Assembly (NCBI RefSeq): GCF_030530635.1
Contig: NZ_JAUMUL010000038.1
Coordinates: 1-32,576, forward strand
Source of the DNA: Actinomyces sp.
GTDB lineage: Bacteria > Actinomycetota > Actinomycetes > Actinomycetales > Actinomycetaceae
Direction of reading: 5' to 3'
DNA length: 32,576 nucleotides
Positions within the stretch are counted from its first letter, which is position 1, and each line of letters starts with the position of its first letter. The translations under genes were made by a program, and so were the position numbers. Below the pieces are notes generated by a model. That model did not search any database, was not told where the DNA came from, and worked only from the letters and a program-made list of their open reading frames with translations. Shown piece by piece: positions 7,671 to 15,189 of the stretch.

Positions 7671-8465
7671 GTGATGTTCGTCTTATCCGTGCCGGACCGT
7701 GCCAGGGGAGCCCGGGCCGCTGCCATCGTGACCGCGTTGATCGTGGCCGGAGCCGCCGTGGGCTGTGGTCCGGCGAATCGGGACGCGGGCCCGGGCACCT
7801 CGGGTGCGGCGTCGGCTACTCCAATCTCGACGACTACCGAGGGCTCACCGGGCGCCGGGCAGTCAACTGCCGTTACGCCAGTTCCCCTGGCGCAGGAACC
7901 GCAGTCCACGGCGACGCCGCAGCCGCTCGCCGCAGATGTTTCAGTGCCGGACGAGGACGCATTCCGCAACGGCGAGGTGATCGTGCCGGACCAATGCGGA
8001 TGGGAGACTGACGACGAGAGGCCGATAACCTTCGTTGATGGTTATGCCGGTCTGGAGGAGGGCACTATCCGGATGAGCGTGACGGTCAAGCAGACCGCCG
8101 TAGTGACACTGGATGGTAAGCCGTACCGGGCGGTGGATTTCTCCTGCTGGGGCGGCGGCAACCTGGTCTACGACCACATCGGCTTCTACGACGATGCTTT
8201 CGCTCCGCCCGCTCTCGATACTGCCATACAGCTGGCGGCGGGGCCCTATCAGAGCAAATCGATCACCGCGGTAGAGGGTACGCTCAAGCCGATCGAGAAC
8301 GGTTTCCACCTGCAATGGATCGGAGAGTTCCTAGCCACTGATGGCGCCTGCGCAGCTTGCGCCACTGGGGGAGCAGAAGCGGACTTCGTGTGGAACGGCA
8401 GTTCCTTCAACGTTGAGAACAAGGTGACGTGGCAGGAGCGGGACAGCATCTCAGATTCATGGTGA
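7671..8465 (+). CDS. Lipoprotein of unknown function
   Basis: I do not recognise the family. Starting at GTG 7671 or ATG 7674, the protein has a basic N-terminus, a hydrophobic segment (about 15-30) and a lipobox-like AVGC at about residue 31, so it is probably exported and lipid-anchored. A Ser/Thr/Pro/Ala-rich linker of about 60 residues follows. A compact domain of about 170 residues then carries cysteines in DQCGW, FSCWGG and the pair CAAC, together with aromatic-rich strands (DHIGFYDD, FVWNGSSF). It lies 19 bp behind the importer ATPase, so co-transcription is likely and a role linked to uptake is possible but unproven. Its end overlaps the convergent membrane-protein gene by 9 bp. An upstream in-frame ATG (7599) is rejected because it lies within the ATPase gene and would hide the signal peptide. 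Confidence 0.75.
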   Translation: MMFVLSVPDRARGARAAAIVTALIVAGAAVGCGPANRDAGPGTSGAASATPISTTTEGSPGAGQSTAVTPVPLAQEPQSTATPQPLAADVSVPDEDAFRNGEVIVPDQCGWETDDERPITFVDGYAGLEEGTIRMSVTVKQTAVVTLDGKPYRAVDFSCWGGGNLVYDHIGFYDDAFAPPALDTAIQLAAGPYQSKSITAVEGTLKPIENGFHLQWIGEFLATDGACAACATGGAEADFVWNGSSFNVENKVTWQERDSISDSW

Positions 8466-10010
8466 TCGACGCCCCGTCCGCAGCCCCCAGGCGACGACAA
8501 TGGCGCTGACGGCGAGCTGCGCCAACAATAGTCGCGCCGTAGGGGGCACTCCCGAGGCCAGCAGCGCGGTCGGTGCCCCGGCCAGGGCGGCGGCGTCGGG
8601 TCCATTCACTACCATCGCGACCGCGCCCGGCGGCAGCGACCCGACCGGCGAGGCGATCAGTCCCAGTGAGAAATCCGGTGCGGGCCGGAACCCCGACCGC
8701 AACGCCGCACCGGCCCAACCGCAACCCGCCGCCGCCACGAGAGCGATGATGTTGCACGCCCCGGTAAGCGTCAACGGTAATGCCTGTTCACGTAGCTGGG
8801 CGAGTACCGTCAGCGCTGTCCAGAGGATCATCGCCGCCGTCGGCACCAGCAGGTGCCCGCACCTGACCAGGACGGGACCAACCGGCCAAGATGCGTCCGC
8901 CACGCCGTCGAACCAGGCACGCCGTGCCGGCTCGGCGAGAGCCAGGACCGCAACCCAGCCGCCGAAAAGATGGAAGACGGCCTGGCCGACCGAGCCGATA
9001 CCGGAGGACGTCAGGGGGAACAGGGCAATGACCAGCCCCGTCAGCAGCTGCACAGGGCGACGCGGTTGGCGCCACAGCAGCAGCCAGTCCGCCTGAGCCA
9101 CGGCCAACACCGGGCGCAGCCCTCGGGGCAGGCTACGCGACAGCCCGGCCAGCGGCAGGCGTGATGGGCGGGCCGGACGACGAGCCGGGGCGGACAGCAG
9201 GCGCCCGAGTGCGCGAGTGTCCAGGGAGAGCCAGGAGACCTGCGTACCCAGGTTGCGGGCGGCCACCTCCAGCAGGTGTGAATCCGGAATGTCAACCAAC
9301 CGGGCCCGCAACCGGTACCACCAGACGGCGGCCGTCAGATCCGCGAACAGACCCAGCGCCGTGAACACCCCTTCTCCCGTTTGACGGGGAAAAGGTGTAT
9401 CTAAGGCCCCGGCTGCGACTACCGCTGCCGCCATAGCCAGCAGTGTCAGTCTCGCACCGAGCAGGCCTGCCCCACCCACCTGTGCATGTACCAGTGCCAA
9501 GAGCAGCAGCGCCCCACCGCCGCCACCGAGCAAGACCGTCCCAGCAGCCGTCACCGCTGTGGTGCCCGCCACCACTGCGAACAGGAATCCGGCCGTGCCG
9601 CCGGCGGCGATCGCAAAGGCGATCTCTGCCCAGGCCACGGGGTCCAGCAGGCCACGCCGATCGCCGGGCATGGTGAGCCACCAGGAAGCCTCATGGGTCC
9701 GCAGGAACAGCGGGCCCAGCCGCCGCAGCGGAGACAGCGCCAGCCCCGCCAGTACCAGCGCTAGTAACAGCACCATCCAGGCCGGATCTGCAACGGCCGG
9801 TCCGGGCATGGACGTCGGGGCACGGGCACCCAACCGCGTCAGGTACGGGACGGTCATGGCCGCCAGGATTGCCGCGGAAAGCACCGTGTCATAGAGGTCG
9901 CCGAGAATCGCCCAGGGGCTGTGGGTACTAGCCGTATGGCTCCGTACCCAGCGGCGCAGTTCCCGACCCGGGGGCGGTGCTTGGGAGGAATGTCCCCAGG
10001 CCGCGGTCAC
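8457..10010 (-). CDS. Multi-pass membrane protein, partner of the adjacent ABC ATPase
   Basis: A 517-residue protein rich in Ala, Leu and Gly with about ten or more hydrophobic segments (for example around 40-60, 75-95, 130-180 and in the last 150 residues). A basic cytoplasmic part in the middle contains PARRPARPSRLPL. It resembles large actinobacterial membrane proteins encoded beside a lone ABC ATPase, possibly the DUF6297 family; I am not certain of that name. It starts with GTG overlapping the ATPase stop as GTGA, so the two are coupled and probably form one transporter, most likely an exporter. No periplasmic binding protein is nearby. Substrate is unknown. Confidence 0.7.
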   Translation of the reverse strand: MTAAWGHSSQAPPPGRELRRWVRSHTASTHSPWAILGDLYDTVLSAAILAAMTVPYLTRLGARAPTSMPGPAVADPAWMVLLLALVLAGLALSPLRRLGPLFLRTHEASWWLTMPGDRRGLLDPVAWAEIAFAIAAGGTAGFLFAVVAGTTAVTAAGTVLLGGGGGALLLLALVHAQVGGAGLLGARLTLLAMAAAVVAAGALDTPFPRQTGEGVFTALGLFADLTAAVWWYRLRARLVDIPDSHLLEVAARNLGTQVSWLSLDTRALGRLLSAPARRPARPSRLPLAGLSRSLPRGLRPVLAVAQADWLLLWRQPRRPVQLLTGLVIALFPLTSSGIGSVGQAVFHLFGGWVAVLALAEPARRAWFDGVADASWPVGPVLVRCGHLLVPTAAMILWTALTVLAQLREQALPLTLTGACNIIALVAAAGCGWAGAALRSGFRPAPDFSLGLIASPVGSLPPGAVAMVVNGPDAAALAGAPTALLASGVPPTARLLLAQLAVSAIVVAWGLRTGRRSP

Positions 10011-10720
10011 AGCCGGCCCTCGGTGATGGCACGCACCCCACCGGAGACGCTGAGCAGATTGGTGTCGGCGCCTACCAGCAACACGCTCGTGGCGACCGTA
10101 CGCACGAACTCCGCGTCGTGGCAGGCGAGTAGCACGGCCACTCCGGTTCTCCGCTCGGCGACCAGGCGCTGTGCCAGGGCACGACGCGTGCCATGGTCCA
10201 GGCGCTGCTCAGGCTCGTCCACAACCAGGATGCGCCGCGGTCGGGCCAACGCAGCGGCCAGAGCCAGGCGACGTCGCTGTCCCGAGGACATCTCTTCGGG
10301 CAGGGCGTCGGCCAGGTCGATGAGATCGAATTCCTCCAGCAGTTGCCTAGTGGTCCGCTCAGGATCGGGCACGGCGTGCCCGAAGCAGACCAGTGCCAGG
10401 TGCTCGGACACGGTCAGGGCGGGGAAGAAGGACTCCTCGCCCAACTCGCATGCCACCGCCCGGCGCTGCCGACCCGAACGCGGATCGGGGACACGTCCCA
10501 GCAGTCTTACCTCACCGTCGACGGGTGGAAGCAGGCCGAGGCAGGTGCGCAGCAGGGTGGACTTGCCGGCGCCATTGACGCCTACGAGTGCCAGTGCCTC
10601 GCCGGCCCGGAGAGCGAAGGTAGCCGGGCCACACACCGCGTGTTCGCCGTAGCCGACACTCAGGTCATGGGCGGCTAGCAGCACCTGTCCGCTCAAGGCG
10701 GGTGCGCCTGTCCCGGGCAT
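10007..10720 (-). CDS. ABC transporter ATPase, exporter-type
   Basis: A 237-residue stand-alone nucleotide-binding protein. It has Walker A GVNGAGKST (47-55), signature SSGQRRR (from 145), Walker B RILVVDEP (163-170) and H-loop His201, all in the expected order. The segment CELGEESFFPALTVSEHL, where a Q-loop is expected, has Glu rather than Gln; this is seen in ABC-2-like ATPases. The D-loop is unusual (EPEQRLD). It has the best ribosome site of the pair (GAGGAGG shortly before the ATG). A promoter on the minus strand is suggested by TAGTAT (complement of 10754-10759), bracketed by two CCGTTAG repeats. It is the first gene of a two-gene operon with the membrane protein. Confidence 0.9.
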   Translation of the reverse strand: MPGTGAPALSGQVLLAAHDLSVGYGEHAVCGPATFALRAGEALALVGVNGAGKSTLLRTCLGLLPPVDGEVRLLGRVPDPRSGRQRRAVACELGEESFFPALTVSEHLALVCFGHAVPDPERTTRQLLEEFDLIDLADALPEEMSSGQRRRLALAAALARPRRILVVDEPEQRLDHGTRRALAQRLVAERRTGVAVLLACHDAEFVRTVATSVLLVGADTNLLSVSGGVRAITEGRL

Positions 10721-11092
10721 CGTGGTCCTCCTCAGCCCTAACGGTTGTGCCCGATACTAACGGCCTTACCGCACTACGTCTCTGAAGGCGGCTACTCATG
10801 CTCCTAGCGAGAGATCAGGACGAGACCGTCCTCGGGGATCGTCAGGTTACGGGCGGTGCCCTGTTCCTTGTACCTGGTATCTGGGGTCAGGGTCCTTTGT
10901 GGGCGCCTGGCGGCCGAGTGCGGTCGTCACCGCCAGTTGGGTGCCGGGTTGGTCGGCAGGCGCGCCGCCGGGAAAGTCAAGAAAGTACTGCTGCCCGGCA
11001 TCGGAGCCGGAAGACCCCCGTGCGCGCCCGGCGCGAAGCTTTAGCCAACAACCGCGGAATGAGCCGCGCGCCGACACGACGGAGTGGAACCC
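10721..11092. promoter_or_regulatory. Divergent leader between ABC exporter and polyol module
   Basis: A 372-bp region without a convincing gene. Near the exporter gene, CTAACGG occurs twice (10738-10744 and 10757-10763, 19 bp apart) around a minus-strand -10-like TAGTAT. A short dyad AGGACG/CGTCCT (10817-10822, 10827-10832) follows. On the minus strand, 10807-10875 reads as 23 codons ending in a stop and looks protein-like (PEDGLVLISR at the end), but stop codons interrupt it upstream; it may be the tail of a lost gene. On the plus side, GGAG at 11081-11084 is the ribosome site of the permease gene. No clear promoter for that gene was found. Confidence 0.35.
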
Positions 11093-12376
11093 ATGCGCCT
11101 TACACCCCCGAAGATCCTGATCCCCGGGCTCATCGCCATCGCAGTATTCATGACCGGCGACGGCTTCGAGCTGACCTTCCTGTCCAAGTACCTCGTCTCC
11201 CTGGGCTTCGCCGCCACCCAGGCGTCGACCGTCATCACTGCCTACGGACTGATGGCCGCTCTGGCCGGCTGGGCCTCCGGCGTCCTGGCCGAGACCTTCG
11301 GGGTGCGCCGCATCATGCTCATCGGCGCCGGACTGTGGATAGGTCTGCACATGCTGTTCATCGCGGTTGCGATCCCTTCGCGGATGTACCCGCTAATCCT
11401 GGCCGCATACGCCTGCCGTGGCCTGGCGTACCCACTGTTCATCTACTCCTTCGTCGTCTACATCACCCAGAAGGTCCCGGCTGCCTCTCGTGCCTCTGCG
11501 ATGGGGTGGTTCTGGACCGCCTACTCCATCGGCATCGGCTGTCTCGGCTCTTGGATCCCCGCCCGCACCATCAACTTCATCGGTGAGCAGGGAACGCTCT
11601 GGTTCTCCTTGGCCTGGACGATCACCGGAGGCCTGTTATGCCTGGTATTCGTCGGCCGCGGCGAACCGCAGCCCAGACGCGGCGACCTGAGTGACACGCT
11701 GCGCCGGCTCTCGGTGGGCGTGACGATCCTCGGTACCAACCGAGAGGTGGCCCTCACCGCCATCGTGCGCGTCATCTGCAACCTTAGCCTGTACGGATTC
11801 CCCGTGATCATGCCCCTGTACCTGACTACCGGCGGTTACGGCGAGGAGTGGTTCACCATGCCGCAGTGGATGACTATCTGGGGCATCCAGTTCGCCGTCA
11901 CGGTCTTCGGCAACCTCTTCTGGGGCTGGATCGGCGACCGCTACGGCTGGATGCGGCAGATGCGTTGGTACGGCTGCTGGTTCTGCGCCGCCGCCACCCT
12001 CGGCTTCTACTACGTGCCCCAGTTCCTCGGTGGCAACATGATCGCCCTCGGCGCCGCCGCCGTTCTCCTGGGGATGGGGGTCACCGCTTTCGTCCCCATG
12101 GCCGCAGTGTTCCCCGCCCTGGCCCCCGAGCACCGCGGGGCGGCCATCTCCGCCAACAACCTCGCCTCCGGCCTGACCACCTTCGTCGGCCCCGGACTGG
12201 TCACTATGCTGCTGCCGCATGTCGGCGTCGCCGGAGTGTGTTGGACCTACACCGCCCTGTACCTGGTGGGCTCCCTCATCACCGTCTTCATCCACCCAGA
12301 TCAGCCCGGCTTCGACCGCAATGGGCGGCGCCTACCGGCACCCGCCAACCGACCCGTCGCGGAGGTGGACGCCTGA
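11093..12376 (+). CDS. MFS sugar-alcohol permease (RbtT/DalT/CsbX-like)
   Basis: Major facilitator with about twelve membrane segments, 427 residues from this start. The N-terminal region MTGDGFELTFLSKYLVSLGF is very close to the polyol permease group that carries ribitol and D-arabinitol, in which the GDG.ELTFLS stretch is characteristic. The first cytoplasmic loop contains ETFGVRR, and WGWIGDRYGWMRQMRW follows the seventh segment as the repeated MFS loop. The family imports polyols by proton symport. ATG at 11093 is chosen because GGAG lies 8 nt upstream; GTG at 11084 would use that site itself. A polyol dehydrogenase and an AraC regulator follow, which supports a polyol substrate; which polyol cannot be told. 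Confidence 0.88.
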   Translation: MRLTPPKILIPGLIAIAVFMTGDGFELTFLSKYLVSLGFAATQASTVITAYGLMAALAGWASGVLAETFGVRRIMLIGAGLWIGLHMLFIAVAIPSRMYPLILAAYACRGLAYPLFIYSFVVYITQKVPAASRASAMGWFWTAYSIGIGCLGSWIPARTINFIGEQGTLWFSLAWTITGGLLCLVFVGRGEPQPRRGDLSDTLRRLSVGVTILGTNREVALTAIVRVICNLSLYGFPVIMPLYLTTGGYGEEWFTMPQWMTIWGIQFAVTVFGNLFWGWIGDRYGWMRQMRWYGCWFCAAATLGFYYVPQFLGGNMIALGAAAVLLGMGVTAFVPMAAVFPALAPEHRGAAISANNLASGLTTFVGPGLVTMLLPHVGVAGVCWTYTALYLVGSLITVFIHPDQPGFDRNGRRLPAPANRPVAEVDA

Positions 12377-12454
12377 ACCCACCTAATCGCTGACCATTCT
12401 TTATCACGCCCACCACCGCCAACCCCTCACAACCACCCACAAGGAGAAGAAACC

Positions 12455-13489
12455 ATGAAGGCTGTAGTCCTTGACAAGCGCAACGAGATCAACGTCCGAG
12501 AGGTCCCCGGAGACCTCGTCTGCGGCCCCGGCCAGCTGCGCATCGCCCCGCACACCGTCGGTATCTGCGGCTCGGACGTCCACTATTACACGCACGGCCG
12601 CATCGGCCGCTACGTCGTTGAGGCGCCGATGATCCTCGGCCACGAGGCCTCCGGAACCGTACGGGAGGTGGGCGAGGGCGTCACCGACTTCGCCGTCGGC
12701 GACCGGGTGGCCATGGAGCCGGGCGTGCCGGACATGAGCTCGCGCGCCTCCCGCATGGGCATGTACAACGTCGACCCGGCCGTGTCCTTCTGGGCCACAC
12801 CGCCGGTGGACGGCTGCCTGGTCGAGGAGGTCATCCACCCGGCGGCCTTCACCTACCATCTGCCGGACAACGTCTCCTACGGGGAGGGCGCCCTGCTGGA
12901 GCCGCTGGCGGTCGGTATGCACGCGGCCACCAAGGCCGCCATCCACCCCGGCGACGTCGCCGTCGTTTCCGGCTGTGGCACGGTCGGCATGCTCACCGCC
13001 GCCGCGGCGCTCGCCGGCGGTGCCTCCACCGCCATCGTCTCCGACGTGTCCCCGGTCAAGCTGGAGATCGCCTCCCAGATCCCCGGCGTGGTCACCGTGG
13101 ACCTGCGCGATCAACGCCTACTGGACGTCGTCAGCGACCGCACCGGCGGTTGGGGCGCAGACGTGGTCTTCGAGGCGTCCGGGCACCCGTCGGCCTACGA
13201 GGACCTGTGGAAGCTGGGCGCCCCCGGCAACCGCACCGTACTGGTAGGAATTCCCGTCGACCCGATCGCCGTGGACGTCACCGAGGTGCAGGCGCGTGAG
13301 ACCCGTATCGAGACGGTATTCCGCTATGCCAATGTCTACCAGCGCGCCATCGACCTGGTGGCGGCCGGCAAGATAGACCTCAAGCCCTTCATCACCGAGA
13401 CCTTCCCGATGGAACGTGCCAAGGAGGTCTTCGACCGGGTGGCCGAGGGACGCCCGGGCGACGTCAAGCTGCAGATCACGGTCGGCTGA
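12455..13489 (+). CDS. Zinc-dependent polyol dehydrogenase (sorbitol/xylitol type)
   Basis: Medium-chain dehydrogenase of 344 residues, predicted to oxidise a sugar alcohol to a ketose with NAD+. Catalytic zinc ligands are Cys38, His63 and Glu64 (GICGSDVHYY, LGHEASG). The coenzyme fold has GCGTVG (173-178) followed by an acidic residue in VSDVSP, which favours NAD over NADP. The usual structural-zinc cysteine cluster is absent. In its place is EPGVPDMSSRASRMGMYN, as in animal sorbitol dehydrogenase and bacterial xylitol dehydrogenases, whose FWATPP motif is also present. AAGGAG lies upstream of the ATG. It lies 78 bp after the permease gene and just before the regulator, forming an uptake-oxidation-control unit. 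The product ketose (fructose, xylulose or ribulose) would need a kinase not present here. Confidence 0.9.
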   Translation: MKAVVLDKRNEINVREVPGDLVCGPGQLRIAPHTVGICGSDVHYYTHGRIGRYVVEAPMILGHEASGTVREVGEGVTDFAVGDRVAMEPGVPDMSSRASRMGMYNVDPAVSFWATPPVDGCLVEEVIHPAAFTYHLPDNVSYGEGALLEPLAVGMHAATKAAIHPGDVAVVSGCGTVGMLTAAAALAGGASTAIVSDVSPVKLEIASQIPGVVTVDLRDQRLLDVVSDRTGGWGADVVFEASGHPSAYEDLWKLGAPGNRTVLVGIPVDPIAVDVTEVQARETRIETVFRYANVYQRAIDLVAAGKIDLKPFITETFPMERAKEVFDRVAEGRPGDVKLQITVG

Positions 13490-13519
13490 GCGGAGCCGCA
13501 GCGCGACAAGGACGCAGGC

Positions 13520-14500
13520 ATGATCAAGAACCTGTGGGCTGTTGCGGGCAATGGACACAACTACGGCGTGTCCTCCCCAGCAGCCCACCGGCCTTCCGAA
13601 GCACCCGGTCCATCTGGCGGCACCCCGCCGCTCTCAGCGGATATCGGTGACCTTGAGGTCATCGTTCCCGACATCGGCTCCTCGGTACGGTGGTGGAGCC
13701 ACGGATATCCCAATGCTCTGGCACGTTGGCACCATCACCCCGAGATCGAGTTTCACCTGATCCGATCGGGTTCCGGACATATGTTGGCGGGCGACCATGC
13801 CGTCGATTTCAGCGCCGGACAGCTCACCCTGATGGGGCGCCACCTGCCCCACAATTGGCTATCCGATCTCGCCCCCGGGGAAGAATTGCCCGAACGTGAT
13901 GTGCTGTGCCAAGTTCTGCCCGAACGCTTCTCGGCGGCGGCCGACCAGTTGCCGGAGTTGGCCGCCGTCCAAGTACTGGCCGACCGGGCGCGGCGAGGCA
14001 TCGTGCTCTCGGGGACCAGCCGTTCACGGGCGGCGGAGGTGCTGGAGGGGATGGGCGAGCGCGGTGCTCTGGGTCGCCTGATCGCCCTTCTGGAACTGGT
14101 CCAGATCTTCCTGACCGCACCCGACGCGGAGGCACACCCGATTGCCACCGCCGGCTACGTACCCGGCCTCGACGATGCCACCGCCATCCGGATAAACACC
14201 GTCCTGGACTATGTGGAGACCAATTTGGCGGGAGAGATCTCCATGACGCGTGCCGCCGACCTGGTGGCGCTCAGCCCCTCCGCCTTCTCCCGCTTCTTCC
14301 ACAGCACAGCTGGACTCACCTTCTCCGAGCTGGTGCGCAGACGGCGGATTGCCCGCGCCTGTCACCTGCTGCGCACCACCGACCTCCCGGTGGCGCGGGT
14401 CAGCGCATTGAGCGGGTATACCAACCTCGCCAACTTCAACCGGCGCTTCAAGTTGGAGACCCGGACCACGCCAAGTGCCTACCGGCGTGGCGACGGTTGA
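13520..14500 (+). CDS. AraC-family regulator, probably of the polyol genes
   Basis: Transcription factor of 326 residues. The N-terminal cupin-like sensing domain has ARWHHHPEIEFHLIRSGSG and a later PHNW motif, typical of the sugar-binding pocket. The C-terminal about 105 residues form the double helix-turn-helix: MTRAADLVALSPSAFSRFF, then LPVARVSALSGYTNLANFNRRFK with the conserved NFNRRFK. AAGGA (13508-13512) lies 7 nt before the ATG. About the first 45 residues are Pro/Ser-rich and look unstructured, so a later start cannot be excluded. It follows the dehydrogenase gene by 30 bp in the same direction, so it likely senses the polyol and activates this operon. Confidence 0.9.
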   Translation: MIKNLWAVAGNGHNYGVSSPAAHRPSEAPGPSGGTPPLSADIGDLEVIVPDIGSSVRWWSHGYPNALARWHHHPEIEFHLIRSGSGHMLAGDHAVDFSAGQLTLMGRHLPHNWLSDLAPGEELPERDVLCQVLPERFSAAADQLPELAAVQVLADRARRGIVLSGTSRSRAAEVLEGMGERGALGRLIALLELVQIFLTAPDAEAHPIATAGYVPGLDDATAIRINTVLDYVETNLAGEISMTRAADLVALSPSAFSRFFHSTAGLTFSELVRRRRIARACHLLRTTDLPVARVSALSGYTNLANFNRRFKLETRTTPSAYRRGDG

Positions 14501-14571
14501 GTGCGCCGCTCCGCCGCTCAGGCGCAGTGTGGCGCGCGACAAGGCGGGGTGATCGGTGGAACAATGGCCTC

Positions 14572-15189
14572 ATGTCGCGCTACATCGAGCTGCACCCCAT
14601 CAATCCGCAGGCACGCCTGATCACCAAGATCGTAGACAGGCTCCGGGCGGGTGAACTCATCGCCTACCCCACTGACTCCGGCTATGCGCTGGCCTGCGCG
14701 CCCGGCAACAAGGAGGGGCTGGAGCGCATTCGCAGCATCCGGCAACTGGACTCCAAGCACAACTTCACCTTTGTGTGCGCCGACTTCGCCCAGGCCGGGC
14801 CGCTGGCCATCGTCGGAAACAATGCCTTCCGGCTGATCAAGCGCCTGACGCCGGGGCCGTGGACCTTCATCCTCAAAGGCACCAAGGAGGTGCCGCGGAT
14901 GACTCTCAACCCCAAGAAGCACACACTGGGCGTACGCATCCCCGACCACGCCATCGCACAGGCGCTGGTGAAGGAGTTCGGCGCCCCCATCCTGTCCTCC
15001 ACCCTCATTAGGCCCGGGCAGACCACGCCGGAGTCCAACGGCTGGGAGATCGAGGACGAACTCGGCCACCTGATCGACGTCGTCATCGAGGGGCCGGTGA
15101 CCTCCACGGAGCCGACCACGGTCATCGATCTGACGGAGGACATCCCCGAGGTCGCCCGCGAGGGGGCGGGTGACATCAGCCTGCTTTAG
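14572..15189 (+). CDS. yciO: YciO-like Sua5/YrdC family protein
   Basis: A 205-residue member of the family that binds ATP and threonine for threonylcarbamoyl-AMP synthesis. It aligns by eye over its whole length with Escherichia coli YciO, not with the shorter TsaC or longer Sua5: ELHPINPQARLI at the start, YPTDSGYALAC, LTPGPWTFILKGTKEVPR, LGVRIPD and the ending REGAGDISLL. YciO proteins keep the fold but their part in tRNA t6A formation is uncertain, so the function is left open. The ATG at 14572 matches the YciO N-terminus; its ribosome site is weak. Its stop overlaps the stop of the convergent MMPL gene by 3 bases. Confidence 0.9.
   Translation: MSRYIELHPINPQARLITKIVDRLRAGELIAYPTDSGYALACAPGNKEGLERIRSIRQLDSKHNFTFVCADFAQAGPLAIVGNNAFRLIKRLTPGPWTFILKGTKEVPRMTLNPKKHTLGVRIPDHAIAQALVKEFGAPILSSTLIRPGQTTPESNGWEIEDELGHLIDVVIEGPVTSTEPTTVIDLTEDIPEVAREGAGDISLL

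Noticed and set aside
10798..11586. Open frame of 262 codons entering the permease gene in another frame
   Set aside because: More than half overlaps the permease gene out of frame and the product is Arg/His/Pro-rich; no ribosome site.
14502..14526. TGCGCC/GGCGCA dyad after the AraC gene as a terminator
   Set aside because: Only 6 bp with a 13-nt loop and no T-tract; expected by chance in DNA this GC-rich.
13906..14571. Long upstream extension of yciO through the AraC gene
   Set aside because: The protein matches YciO only from the ATG at 14572; the extension is the AraC gene read out of frame.
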